5,786 bases of DNA, taken from NCBI RefSeq assembly GCF_000243275.1, contig NZ_CM001437.1, forward strand, positions 3,591,415-3,597,200. Reading direction: 5' to 3'. Source of the DNA: Myroides odoratus DSM 2801. GTDB taxonomy: Bacteria; Bacteroidota; Bacteroidia; Flavobacteriales; Flavobacteriaceae. Every line of letters begins with the position of its first letter. The stretch's first letter is position 1. The position numbers and the translations under genes were made by a program. The notes below the pieces were generated by a model. That model was not told the DNA's origin. It saw only the letters and a list, made by a program, of their open reading frames with translations, and searched no databases. Positions 1-5,617 of the stretch are shown here, piece after piece.

Positions 1-425
1 CCTATTCTAATATAGGTTATATCTGATTGCCATATGGTTGAAGGAGCATTTACTTGCATCCCTTTAATTAAATTTGGATAGTATATACTAGAAGCTACTG
101 TAGTTTTAATGTAATTCTTGCGTTTGTGCAAACGATACCCTAAGCTCATAAAAAAATCTATAAACTTATCTCTACCTAAAAAACTGGGTTTTAAAGTATA
201 GTACATCTTCTCAACCCCACAACCAGGATGTTCGCGTCGTAAATCATCCGCCTCTAATACAAGTTTAGATACTTCTGTATCAAAAACAACTTGTTTCTTG
301 GCATATTGATTGACGGCTTGTTTACTAATTCCAATAGTCCGATACAGACTATTTAAAGAATAACTTACTTGTTCTTTTTCTTGGCGGAACCAGTTGATTG
401 TGGGGTGTCTGAATTTTTTAATATG
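1..425 (-). CDS. IS3-family transposase OrfB, N-terminal part, truncated by window edge
   Basis: This is the catalytic subunit frame of the insertion sequence, expected to be joined to OrfA by ribosomal frameshifting to make the DDE transposase. The coordinates give the open frame, which is closed by a stop at 426-428 and runs off the window at 1. It has no ATG, GTG or TTG start before an internal Met codon far downstream, which supports production as an OrfA-OrfB fusion. The translation carries an HTH_21-like region with LYRTIGISKQAVNQYAKK, then the conserved REHPGCG segment, GYRLHKRKNYIKTT, and the start of the integrase core, WQSDITYI. The Asp of QSD (codon 21-23) is the first residue of the DDE triad. 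The second Asp and the Glu lie outside, so whether the element is intact cannot be judged. The overlap with orfA is about 60 nt. Confidence 0.85.
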
Positions 426-763
426 TCATAATCTAACTCTTCACTAGCAATTTCTATAAGTTTAGAATAGAAATCTACTTGAATTTGTTTCTGACCAACC
501 ATACGCTCTAGTTCTTTAACCTTAGCTTCTAGTTCCTTTACTTTGTTTGTGTTACTTGCTTTCATCTCTACAATTCTTTGTCCTGGTTCATTAAAGATAG
601 AAAATTTATAGATCCATCGGTAAATGGCGGAGTTAGGAATTTTATACAAACGACTTATTTGGAGGACACTATAGGTCCCTTTTTCAAATAAACTAACAAT
701 CTCGCGTTTGAATTCTTCAGAATAAACACGACTTTTTTGGATTCTTTGAACGTTGACTTTCAT
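365..763 (-). CDS. IS3-family transposase OrfA (HTH DNA-binding subunit)
   Basis: This 132-residue protein is the regulatory and DNA-binding subunit of the insertion sequence. Residues about 13-55 form a helix-turn-helix of the HTH_Tnp_1 type (YSEEFKREIVSLFEKG, then LQISRLYKIPNSAIYRW). Residues about 74-95 form a heptad-type coiled coil (KVKELEAKVKELERMV), followed by the FYSKLIEIASEELD stretch usual for the end of OrfA. It is a little longer than the common ~100 residues. The C-terminus is lysine-rich, and the codons AAG AAA AAG shortly before the stop give a G-AAA-AAG heptamer, a plausible -1 slip site into the orfB frame. ATG at 761-763 is the natural start; a T-rich stretch on the plus strand lies just upstream and no Shine-Dalgarno is visible. 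Family assignment is firm, the subgroup is not determined. Confidence 0.9.
   Translation of the reverse strand: MKVNVQRIQKSRVYSEEFKREIVSLFEKGTYSVLQISRLYKIPNSAIYRWIYKFSIFNEPGQRIVEMKASNTNKVKELEAKVKELERMVGQKQIQVDFYSKLIEIASEELDYDILKNSDTPQSTGSAKKKNK
379..387 (-). promoter_or_regulatory. Candidate -1 programmed frameshift site in orfA
   Basis: Near the end of orfA the zero-frame codons AAG AAA AAG AAC AAG TAA are read. The heptamer G AAA AAG resembles the A AAA AAG slippery sequence typical of IS3-family elements. The orfB frame is exactly -1 relative to orfA, is open through this point and lacks its own start codon. The AAG in the A-site could re-pair as AAA, while the P-site AAA would re-pair with GAA, less ideally than the canonical site. 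No downstream pseudoknot was established. Confidence 0.5.
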
Positions 764-815
764 AGGAAAATTGACTTTTTTATGGTCAACCTATATCAGG
801 GACGTACAGATTGGT

Positions 816-831
816 GAGTGGATGAGACGGT
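816..831. repeat. Diverged single unit of the 16-nt minisatellite
   Basis: The 16 bases GAGTGGATGAGACGGT differ at three positions from the consensus unit GAGGCGATGAGAGGGT of the array at 4985-5260 and are followed by a partial second unit (GAGATG). It lies within about 10 bases of the inferred IS end. A match this good, in the same register and orientation and on the same side of the shared 34-nt segment, argues for common origin rather than chance. Confidence 0.65.
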
Positions 832-850
832 GAGATGTAAAATCCTGTAG

Positions 851-870
851 TGGCAAATGGCAATTTGCCA
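851..870. repeat. Perfect 8-bp inverted repeat with 4-nt loop
   Basis: The left arm TGGCAAAT (851-858) and the right arm ATTTGCCA (863-870) are exact reverse complements around the loop GGCA. There is no T-run after it, so a terminator role is not supported. Its role is unknown. Confidence 0.6.
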
Positions 871-935
871 AGTAACAAGATAAATTATGGAACCAAAAGA
901 TCTATTTCTGGAGGAGTTTTTCAAACAGTTTGGAT

Positions 936-969
936 CAGAGTTCCTTCTTTAATCGATAAATTTTACAAC
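936..969. repeat. Dispersed 34-nt repeat, copy 1
   Basis: This segment starts CAGAGTTCC and includes TCGATAAATT and TACAAC. It matches 5261-5294 at 31 of 34 positions in the same orientation. Its inner 18 bases (944-961) also occur exactly, but inverted, at 5593-5610. It contains no gene. In both direct copies it lies downstream of the 16-nt minisatellite unit: directly abutting at the right-hand site, about 100 bases away here. Confidence 0.75.
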
Positions 970-984
970 CTCACAAAGAGCATA

Positions 985-1020
985 AAAAAACGCGAGTATG
1001 TCAACCATCTCGCGTTTTTT
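985..1020. terminator. Bidirectional rho-independent terminator-like hairpin
   Basis: Two perfectly complementary 12-nt arms, AAAAAACGCGAG (985-996) and CTCGCGTTTTTT (1009-1020), flank a 12-nt loop in which ATG and CAT can also pair. The GC-rich core with A-run and T-run on opposite sides gives a U-tract in both directions. On the minus strand it lies about 240 nt beyond the lipoprotein stop codon and is the first strong terminator for that transcript. On the plus strand no gene reads into it within the window. Confidence 0.8.
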
Positions 1021-1170
1021 AATTTGTAGTTTAGGTTATAGCACTCCCTAAACGTAAAAATTCTTTTTCAAAGTTTTTTAAAATAAATTATAAATTGTAA
1101 AATAATGAGCAAAATAGGATGACAGATGATGGAGGAGTAAAAAAATATAGACCTTACTAACTATTAGTCG

Positions 1171-1237
1171 TTTACTGTAAACCGTTCACCGAAAACGGTT
1201 TACGATCAACCATCAGCTGTTCACCTTACACTGTAAG
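1171..1237. repeat. Tract of short imperfect palindromes just past the lipoprotein gene
   Basis: GTAAACCGTT (1177-1186) pairs perfectly with AACGGTTTAC (1194-1203) around a 7-nt loop. CTTAC (1225-1229) pairs with GTAAG (1233-1237). The word GTTCACC occurs twice, 35 bases apart (within 1181-1190 and 1216-1225). The tract lies directly downstream of the lipoprotein stop on the minus strand and could act as an mRNA 3' stem-loop, although it lacks a U-run. I read it as degenerate low-complexity repeat sequence. Confidence 0.5.
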
Positions 1238-1258
1238 CAATAAACTGTCTACCGTGTC

Positions 1259-1915
1259 CTATCTCCATTCAAGTTCACCGTTCTCCAAAACGACAAACGT
1301 AAATTCATAGTAATTGGTTGTAGTTGATCGTTTATGCTGTCTAACACTTTCGCCTACTTTTTTGGCATGAAGCGTTAGAGATTCTCTTATTTTGTTTTCC
1401 TTATCCGCTTTGAACGTATAGCGGTGTAAGATAAAATTATTGTATGTTTCATCCGTGTTCTCAGGATATTCCTCCATAACAAGTGTAACCCCTTTCAAGA
1501 AATTCTCATTCATTTTGGCGTAATCAACATCCTTTAAGGTGAAGACTAGATCTTTTGATTTGTGGGTGATTTGAGGCAAGCGCTTGATGTTTTGAGAAGC
1601 AAGGGTTTCCGTTTTCTCTTGTAATCCCTCTTTTAAGGCATATACTTGATGAAACTCTTCCTCACCTTCCCAATAATCTACAGCAATAAATTGCAACCTC
1701 GTATCCAAGGCAGGAGTGTATAAACTCAATTCACTCACGACCTTATCAGAAGGAAATGCTGTTTCAACCGCTGTTTGTAAAGTGGTAGCATTGTTTTCTC
1801 CCTGTAGGTGGATGGTTGACGAATCACTTCCACAAGAAACCGCTAACCAAGCGAAAATGGAACCCATTAAAAGAACTGATTTTCTCATTTTTATATTTTT
1901 AGTTTTCATAGCCAT
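1259..1915 (-). CDS. Putative lipoprotein of unknown function
   Basis: I do not recognise this 218-residue protein. The N-terminus has basic residues, a hydrophobic stretch (VLLMGSIFAWLAV) and a lipobox-like LAVSC with the candidate lipidated Cys at residue 28, so it is probably an envelope lipoprotein. The mature part is mixed alpha/beta-looking and rich in Glu and Lys. It contains LQFIAVDYWEGEEEFHQVY and ends with YYEFTFVVLENGELEW, resembling a small beta-rich envelope domain. Three in-frame Met codons lie close together. The upstream one (1913-1915) gives the full length. The one at 1886-1888 gives MRKSVLLMG, a more compact signal peptide preceded by an A-rich leader, as is common in Bacteroidota, and may be the true start. 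The gene lies 259 nt downstream of the response-regulator gene on the same strand, and a perfect palindrome (1924-1943) sits just upstream. A role with the two-component system is inferred from position only. Confidence 0.75.
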   Translation of the reverse strand: MAMKTKNIKMRKSVLLMGSIFAWLAVSCGSDSSTIHLQGENNATTLQTAVETAFPSDKVVSELSLYTPALDTRLQFIAVDYWEGEEEFHQVYALKEGLQEKTETLASQNIKRLPQITHKSKDLVFTLKDVDYAKMNENFLKGVTLVMEEYPENTDETYNNFILHRYTFKADKENKIRESLTLHAKKVGESVRQHKRSTTTNYYEFTFVVLENGELEWR

Positions 1916-1923
1916 TTATCCAT

Positions 1924-1943
1924 TAGTATAGCAGGCTATACTA
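1924..1943. promoter_or_regulatory. Perfect 9-bp palindrome upstream of the lipoprotein gene (operator candidate)
   Basis: TAGTATAGC (1924-1932) and GCTATACTA (1935-1943) are exact reverse complements separated by AG. The centre is about 18 nt upstream of the first Met codon and about 45 nt upstream of the alternative start at 1888. A compact near-continuous dyad here fits a dimeric regulator's operator or an mRNA leader hairpin. LytTR proteins normally bind pairs of direct repeats rather than palindromes, so this is not an obvious site for the neighbouring regulator. Confidence 0.5.
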
Positions 1944-2074
1944 GCTGTATGATGATTGACGTAAGGATGTAAACCAGAGAAAAAGGGGGACTAAGTAGGT
2001 AACATTACAATAATTCTTCTTCTTCTGGGTATACGAAACGCTTACACGCCAATCGATCAACTTTTTCTTGGGTG

Positions 2075-2082
2075 CAAAGGTA
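2075..2082 (-). promoter_or_regulatory. Candidate Bacteroidota -7 promoter element (TACCTTTG)
   Basis: On the minus strand this reads TACCTTTG followed by CACCC, matching the TAnnTTTG element recognised by the primary sigma factor of Bacteroidota. It would start a leftward transcript about 150 nt before the lipoprotein gene. No clear TTG element is seen about 20 bases upstream, so support comes from one box only. Confidence 0.4.
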
Positions 2083-2174
2083 AAGGGATAGACCAAAGAA
2101 GGAAGTGCTTCTTGATTTTCGTGCCGCTTGAATTAATATTCGCAGGAATTGAGGATTTTTTCGTTTACAGTGGA

Positions 2175-2915
2175 CTAGGAGATTTTTTGAATATAAGCGA
2201 GGATTAATTCTTTCTTGCGTTCAGAAACTGGAATGTTGGTATGGTCCACTAATTCCAAGTAGCCCTCTTTGTAATACTTACTGATAAAAGCCGTATTCAC
2301 TAAATACGATTGATGGCAACGGATAAAATCCTCCGGTAACAACAAGTCTTCATATTCTTTCAATACTTTCGATACCATGAGTTTTTCGCCATTTTGCAAG
2401 TAAAAAGTAGTATACCCTTTATCGCTTTGCGCATACATAATCGATGCAATGGAAACAATTTGCGTAAAGTGAAACGTTTTTAATGCCAGGCGTTTTGGAG
2501 AAGCCGATGACTGCAGATGATCCATCGCCACTTGCAGCTGTACTTCCTCCACCTTTTGCGTAGATTTCTTTTGATAACAACGCTCAATGGTCTGCGTAAA
2601 CTCAATATCATCTACTGGTTTCAGCAGATAACCCAACGCACCAAGATTCAGCGCTTTAATCGCGTATTGACTATAAGCCGTGATGAAAATCAACTGCAGA
2701 TTCGGATGGTGAACCTGTTGCAATAACTCAAAACTACAACCATCTTTCAACTGGATATCTGCCAGAATCAAATCGGGTTGTAAGGCTTTAATCTCCGGAT
2801 AAGCCTTTGCGATGCTGTCCGAATACCCTACAAATTGGAGGTAGGGAATATCAACAACTAGGGCTAGGAGGTATTTTAAAATAGCAGCTTCGTCTTCAAG
2901 GATGTATACTTTCAT
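2175..2915 (-). CDS. LytTR-family response regulator
   Basis: This 246-residue DNA-binding response regulator is of the LytR/AlgR type. The receiver domain spans residues 1 to about 115. It has the acidic pocket (ILEDE, residues 5-9), the phospho-acceptor Asp53 in LILADIQLKDG, the conserved Thr79 (FITAYSQYA) and Lys99-Pro100 (YLLKPVD). A linker leads to a LytTR domain at about 141-243. That domain has the usual IVSIASIMYAQSDKGYTTFYL start, the FIRCHQSYLVNTAFI core and the terminal IPVSERKK motif that contacts DNA. All key receiver residues are present, so phospho-control by the upstream kinase is expected. The gene starts 9 nt after the kinase stop with no Shine-Dalgarno (TCTCCTCTT precedes ATG), implying co-transcription and probably coupled translation. 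No strong terminator is visible after it. Target genes are unknown. Confidence 0.95.
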   Translation of the reverse strand: MKVYILEDEAAILKYLLALVVDIPYLQFVGYSDSIAKAYPEIKALQPDLILADIQLKDGCSFELLQQVHHPNLQLIFITAYSQYAIKALNLGALGYLLKPVDDIEFTQTIERCYQKKSTQKVEEVQLQVAMDHLQSSASPKRLALKTFHFTQIVSIASIMYAQSDKGYTTFYLQNGEKLMVSKVLKEYEDLLLPEDFIRCHQSYLVNTAFISKYYKEGYLELVDHTNIPVSERKKELILAYIQKIS

Positions 2916-2924
2916 AAGAGGAGA

Positions 2925-4835
2925 TTAAGGATAAATAAGCGGTAAGCACAAGATCACTTCTACCCCAGAGGAAGAAGAGGTATCTTGAATTTCGCGTAGC
3001 TTAAAAAACGCGCGTTGAGGCTGATCCTGAAACAAGACATCCAAGCGCTCTTGTGTGATAATTTGGGAAAGCGATTGTTTTTTCGCTGTTTCCGTTGTAG
3101 GTTGAAATCCACGGCCATTGTCGCGAATAACGATGAATAACTGTTGATCTCGTTGATCTAGGGTAAGCGTTAGCTCGCCTTGATAATCAATATGTTGAAA
3201 ACCATGTTCAATTGCATTCTCAATAAAAGGTTGCAACAACATCGGAGGGATGAGTATATCGTCTACGGCTAGATCTTCCGTATGAATACTATAAGTGAAT
3301 CGATTGCTGTAGCGCATTTGTTGCACCTGAAGGTAATTCTCAACGGCTTGTAAATCTTCCGATAAAGGAACAAAATCACGGCGATTGAGCTCTAAAATAT
3401 GGCGAATCAACTTGGATAAGGCAATGAGATAACGATTCGCGACCGCTTTGTTTTCTTGGTTGATAAGCCCCTGTAAATTCGCAATAGCATTATAGATAAA
3501 ATGAGGATTCAACTGCACTTGTAAGATGCGTTGTTCCAACTGCATTTTCTTGTTTTGAAGTGCCAAGTGCTTGTTTTTTTCCTGTAGCAAACGCTGGCGA
3601 TACAGAATTAAACCATAAGATAATATCCCAATAATAAAAAAGACAACCAACCACGTAATCCAACGTTGCTGTTGGAAGTTCTTTTGTTGAAGTAAAAAAT
3701 TATCTTTTAAGGTGGAGATTTCTACATCCTTTTCCTTTGTTTGGTATTGCAGTTCTAGCTCCTTCAGTTTATTGGCGTTCATTCGCTCCTTTAGGCGGGT
3801 AACATGCGCAAAAGAAGAATCCAAGGCAAGTAAAGCTTGCTGATAATTCCCTTGGCGTTTATACACCGTACTCAATCCACCATAGAGAAGGTGCTGTTCT
3901 TTAATTTTCATTTCTTGCGCTACGGCAATCCCTTTTTTGTAGTAGAAAATAGCTGAATCCAGCTGATTGTTTCGCTCAAAACTAGTCGCTAAGTTGTTGT
4001 AAATAACAGGATTGATTTGATTGATCTGTTCATTCACTTCAACGTAGCGCTTGCTGCTTTTTAAGGCCTCATCATAGCGACCAACCAGCGCAAAATAACG
4101 CGCTTCCATATCATAATACCGCGCTATGGCAATAGAATCCGTAGAATGTTGCAAGAGACCTTTCAGTTGAAGTAAAGCCTGATGTGTTTTCGTGCTATCC
4201 TCTAACTCTGCCGCCAATAAAAAAGAAATATCGTAATAACGAGATTGCGTTACGCGATGATTTTGAAACGGATGATGTTCAAAATGTAAGATCGTATATT
4301 CTAATGCCTGCGGAATATCGCGATGCATAAAATAAGCCTTAGCCAATAAATCATACAACTGATAATCCACGGGAGTAGGGCGTTGTTTCGCACTGTCGAG
4401 CTGCGCATAAAGCAAAGCCATAAAGTCGGAAGTAGCCACCCCTTGTTGTGTTAACTGTTGCTGTAGTTTAGTATAGGTAACCAGGCGTTTCCAAGAAAAG
4501 TCTAGCGTAGCGTAGTGGGTAAGTGCCGGTGCGAAATAAGGTGCAAAACTATCCGCTGCTTTGGCATAATAAAAAGGCAATCCTTCTAGAAAAAGACCAT
4601 AAGGCGAGGAAGTAAAGGTAGTATCTTGTTGATGAAGAAAAGCCGCAATATACCCCTTCCGCGCTAAAGTCGGAATCGTATCTAAACTCAAGTAGAAATC
4701 CAAACTTTGTTTAATGCTCTGTTCCGTTACAGCAGTTGCTCGCCGTGGAGACGATTCAAGCGCTGGCCGTTTTGTACAACTCAACACCAAAACAAGAACC
4801 AACACGAAAAAGTATGTATACCTAAATGAAACCAT
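2925..4835 (-). CDS. TPR-containing LytS-type sensor histidine kinase
   Basis: This 636-residue membrane sensor kinase pairs with the adjacent LytTR regulator. Residues 1-20 are a signal peptide ending in VLVLSC, a lipobox-like site with Cys20, so the sensor half should lie outside the cytoplasm. Residues about 150-345 form TPR-like helical repeats (for example YDEALKSSKRYVEVNEQ, then QLDSAIFYYKKGIAVAQE, then YQQALLALDSSF). A coiled coil (about 345-390) leads to one transmembrane helix (about 392-411) and a second coiled coil (to about 440). The His_kinase domain has LNPHFIYNAIANLQ with phospho-acceptor His445. The ATPase domain has the N-box PFIENAIEHG (Asn540) and the G1 box DNGRGF (Asp572). 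The later glycine box is replaced by SLSQIITQERL, a deviation from the canonical GxGL. The ATG at 4833-4835 gives the signal peptide directly. The natural stimulus is unknown. Confidence 0.95.
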   Translation of the reverse strand: MVSFRYTYFFVLVLVLVLSCTKRPALESSPRRATAVTEQSIKQSLDFYLSLDTIPTLARKGYIAAFLHQQDTTFTSSPYGLFLEGLPFYYAKAADSFAPYFAPALTHYATLDFSWKRLVTYTKLQQQLTQQGVATSDFMALLYAQLDSAKQRPTPVDYQLYDLLAKAYFMHRDIPQALEYTILHFEHHPFQNHRVTQSRYYDISFLLAAELEDSTKTHQALLQLKGLLQHSTDSIAIARYYDMEARYFALVGRYDEALKSSKRYVEVNEQINQINPVIYNNLATSFERNNQLDSAIFYYKKGIAVAQEMKIKEQHLLYGGLSTVYKRQGNYQQALLALDSSFAHVTRLKERMNANKLKELELQYQTKEKDVEISTLKDNFLLQQKNFQQQRWITWLVVFFIIGILSYGLILYRQRLLQEKNKHLALQNKKMQLEQRILQVQLNPHFIYNAIANLQGLINQENKAVANRYLIALSKLIRHILELNRRDFVPLSEDLQAVENYLQVQQMRYSNRFTYSIHTEDLAVDDILIPPMLLQPFIENAIEHGFQHIDYQGELTLTLDQRDQQLFIVIRDNGRGFQPTTETAKKQSLSQIITQERLDVLFQDQPQRAFFKLREIQDTSSSSGVEVILCLPLIYP

Positions 4836-4931
4836 AAGAAAAGTAGGAGGTTATCCCTAAATCATTACCTTTTTTTAGCCCAAAACAAACGAGGTGATAC
4901 CGATAACGTACCACCAGATGTTAAGAGTATG

Positions 4932-4939
4932 CAAACATA
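4932..4939 (-). promoter_or_regulatory. Candidate Bacteroidota -7 promoter element for the kinase-regulator operon (TATGTTTG)
   Basis: On the minus strand this reads TATGTTTG, matching TAnnTTTG, about 97 nt upstream of the kinase start. It would place transcription start near 4926 and drive the two-gene operon. The upstream region is A/T-rich without a convincing TTG box, so this is a one-box call. It lies about 45 bases from the edge of the minisatellite, so array length could alter spacing around this promoter. Confidence 0.4.
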
Positions 4940-4984
4940 ATTCATAATTTTTAAAGGAGGAAGAGGTTTTTTTGTGAGGGTTGT

Positions 4985-5260
4985 GAGGCGATGAGAGGGT
5001 GAGGAGGTGAAGCGATGAGAAGGTGAGGCGATGAGAGGGTGAGATGATGAGAGGGTGAGATGATGTGAGGGTGAGATGATGTGAGGGTGAGATGATGTGC
5101 GGGTGAGATGATGTGCGGGTGAGATGATGAGAGGGTAAGGCGATGAGAGGGTAAGACGATGAGAAGGTGAGGCGATGAGAAGGTGAGGCGATGAGAGGGT
5201 GAGGCGATGAGAGGGTGAGGCGATGAGAGGGTGAGGCGATGAGAGGGTGAGGCGATGAGA
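4985..5260. repeat. 16-nt-period minisatellite array (16 full units plus partials)
   Basis: The consensus unit is GAGGCGATGAGAGGGT. Complete units run 4985-5000, then from 5009 to 5248 without a break, with an 8-nt partial at 5001-5008 and a 12-nt partial at 5249-5260. Variants are clustered. Units 5041-5136 carry GAGATGATG in place of GAGGCGATG and include two adjacent identical pairs (5057-5088 with ATGTGAGGGT and 5089-5120 with ATGTGCGGGT). Two units beginning AAG follow (5137-5168), and the last units are near-identical consensus. The pattern indicates repeated slippage or unequal exchange. On the minus strand the unit has no stop codon in any frame, which makes the 106-codon open frame at 4951-5271 an artefact. 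Confidence 0.95.
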
Positions 5261-5294
5261 CAGAGTTCCATCTTTATTCGATAAATTCTACAAC
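5261..5294. repeat. Dispersed 34-nt repeat, copy 2
   Basis: This segment begins CAGAGTTCC directly after the last partial minisatellite unit and matches 936-969 at 31 of 34 positions in the same orientation. The direct abutment to the array here, and the nearby minisatellite unit at the other copy, suggest that the two belong to one dispersed module. Confidence 0.75.
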
Positions 5295-5304
5295 TTCAAA
5301 AAAG

Positions 5305-5473
5305 CAAAAAAACAAAACCAATTTACTTAAAAGCGTAAAACCTCTTTACAAAAGACAATTTACCTCCAACGTAAGTCAAATAAAGAGCGTCAAATGTTTG
5401 AAAAGGCTGTAAAAATAAAAGGTGTTTGAGCGTAGCGAGTTCTTTTATTTTCAGCTTTGAAAACTAATTTGAC
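5305..5473. repeat. ~169-bp direct repeat, copy 1, with nested palindromic core
   Basis: This copy aligns without net gaps to 5618-5786 (offset 313). I count 8 differences over 169 bases: 7 in the first 61 bases and 1 in the last 108. The core can fold with its right flank. CAAATAAAG (5377-5385) pairs with CTTTATTTG (5474-5482), GTCAAAT (5389-5395) pairs with ATTTGAC (5467-5473), and AAGGCTG plus AAAATAAAAG (5403-5421, with a 2-nt bulge) pairs with 5442-5458. The loop contains the mirror-symmetric GAGCGTAGCGAG. It could be a REP-like or MITE-like element, or a non-coding RNA. Confidence 0.85.
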
Positions 5474-5503
5474 CTTTATTTGGGTTAGTTGAAGGGTTTT
5501 TTG

Positions 5504-5530
5504 TTTCTTTTTTACCCTTTAAAAAAGAAA
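5504..5530. repeat. A/T-rich inverted repeat
   Basis: TTTCTTTTTT (5504-5513) and AAAAAAGAAA (5521-5530) are exact reverse complements around a 7-nt loop. With almost no G or C in the stem it would be a weak hairpin. I do not call it a terminator. Confidence 0.4.
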
Positions 5531-5592
5531 GGGGGGCTTTGTGAGGTTTGTTCTTTGTTCTTCGTGAGGTTTGCTCTTTGTGAAATCGTAGG

Positions 5593-5610
5593 ATTTATCG
5601 ATTAAAGAAG
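5593..5610. repeat. Inverted 18-nt copy of the dispersed repeat core
   Basis: These 18 bases are the exact reverse complement of 944-961, including the TTATCGATTAAAG word. The copy lies just before the second 169-bp repeat, as the direct 34-nt copy lies just before the first. Confidence 0.6.
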
Positions 5611-5617
5611 ATTGTTT

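Larger units (their letters stand above)
1..808 (-). mobile_element. IS3-family insertion sequence, partial (upstream end present, other end outside the window)
   Basis: orfA and a -1-frame orfB with a DDE transposase start form the standard IS3 layout, transcribed leftward. The outer end is inferred. Reading leftward from 808 the sequence begins TGTACGTCCCTGATATAGG, and a TG start is usual for IS3-family ends; a second candidate end starts at 798 (TGATATAGG). The opposite terminus is off the window, so the inverted repeat and target duplication cannot be verified. Just outside this end (816-831) lies a diverged copy of the 16-nt minisatellite unit found at 4985-5260, so the element may have inserted into or beside such a tract. 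The identity as IS3-type is firm, but the exact boundary is not. Confidence 0.8.
764..1258. other. Non-coding region between the IS and the lipoprotein gene
   Basis: No convincing gene lies in these ~495 bases. In order, the stretch holds the IS end (to about 808), a 16-nt minisatellite-like unit (816-831), a perfect hairpin (851-870), a 34-nt segment shared with 5261-5294 (936-969), a strong terminator-like hairpin (985-1020), a weak 7-bp stem (1029-1035 with 1047-1053), an A/T-rich stretch (about 1055-1150), and a tract of short inverted repeats (1171-1237) running up to the lipoprotein stop codon. Confidence 0.7.

Noticed and set aside
1029..1053. Second terminator just after 1020 (GTTTAGG with CCTAAAC)
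   Set aside because: The stem is only 7 bp with an 11-nt loop and no T-run. The hairpin at 985-1020 explains termination better.
1716..1931. 71-codon plus-strand open frame
   Set aside because: It lies antisense within the lipoprotein gene and has no recognisable features. The hydrophobic tail is the antisense of the signal peptide region.
2096..2113. Terminator after the response regulator (AAGAAG with CTTCTT)
   Set aside because: The stem is short and A/T-rich, with no U-tract in the right place.
2005..2177. Start-less open frame on the minus strand ending in KRFVYPEEEELL
   Set aside because: It has an acidic, protein-like tail, but there is no ATG, GTG or credible TTG start at its head, no known domain, and it contains the TACCTTTG promoter-like box. 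A gene remnant is possible but not supported.
2517..2726. 69-codon plus-strand open frame
   Set aside because: It lies antisense inside the LytTR response regulator, whose domains and catalytic residues are clear.
4985..5260. CRISPR array
   Set aside because: The 16-nt units are contiguous with no unique spacers, and no cas genes are present.
4951..5271. 106-codon open frame on the minus strand encoding Ser/His/Pro/Leu-rich repeats
   Set aside because: It is produced entirely by the 16-nt minisatellite, whose unit lacks stop codons on this strand. The translation is a 16-residue repeat mirroring the three-unit DNA period, with no domain or plausible start context.
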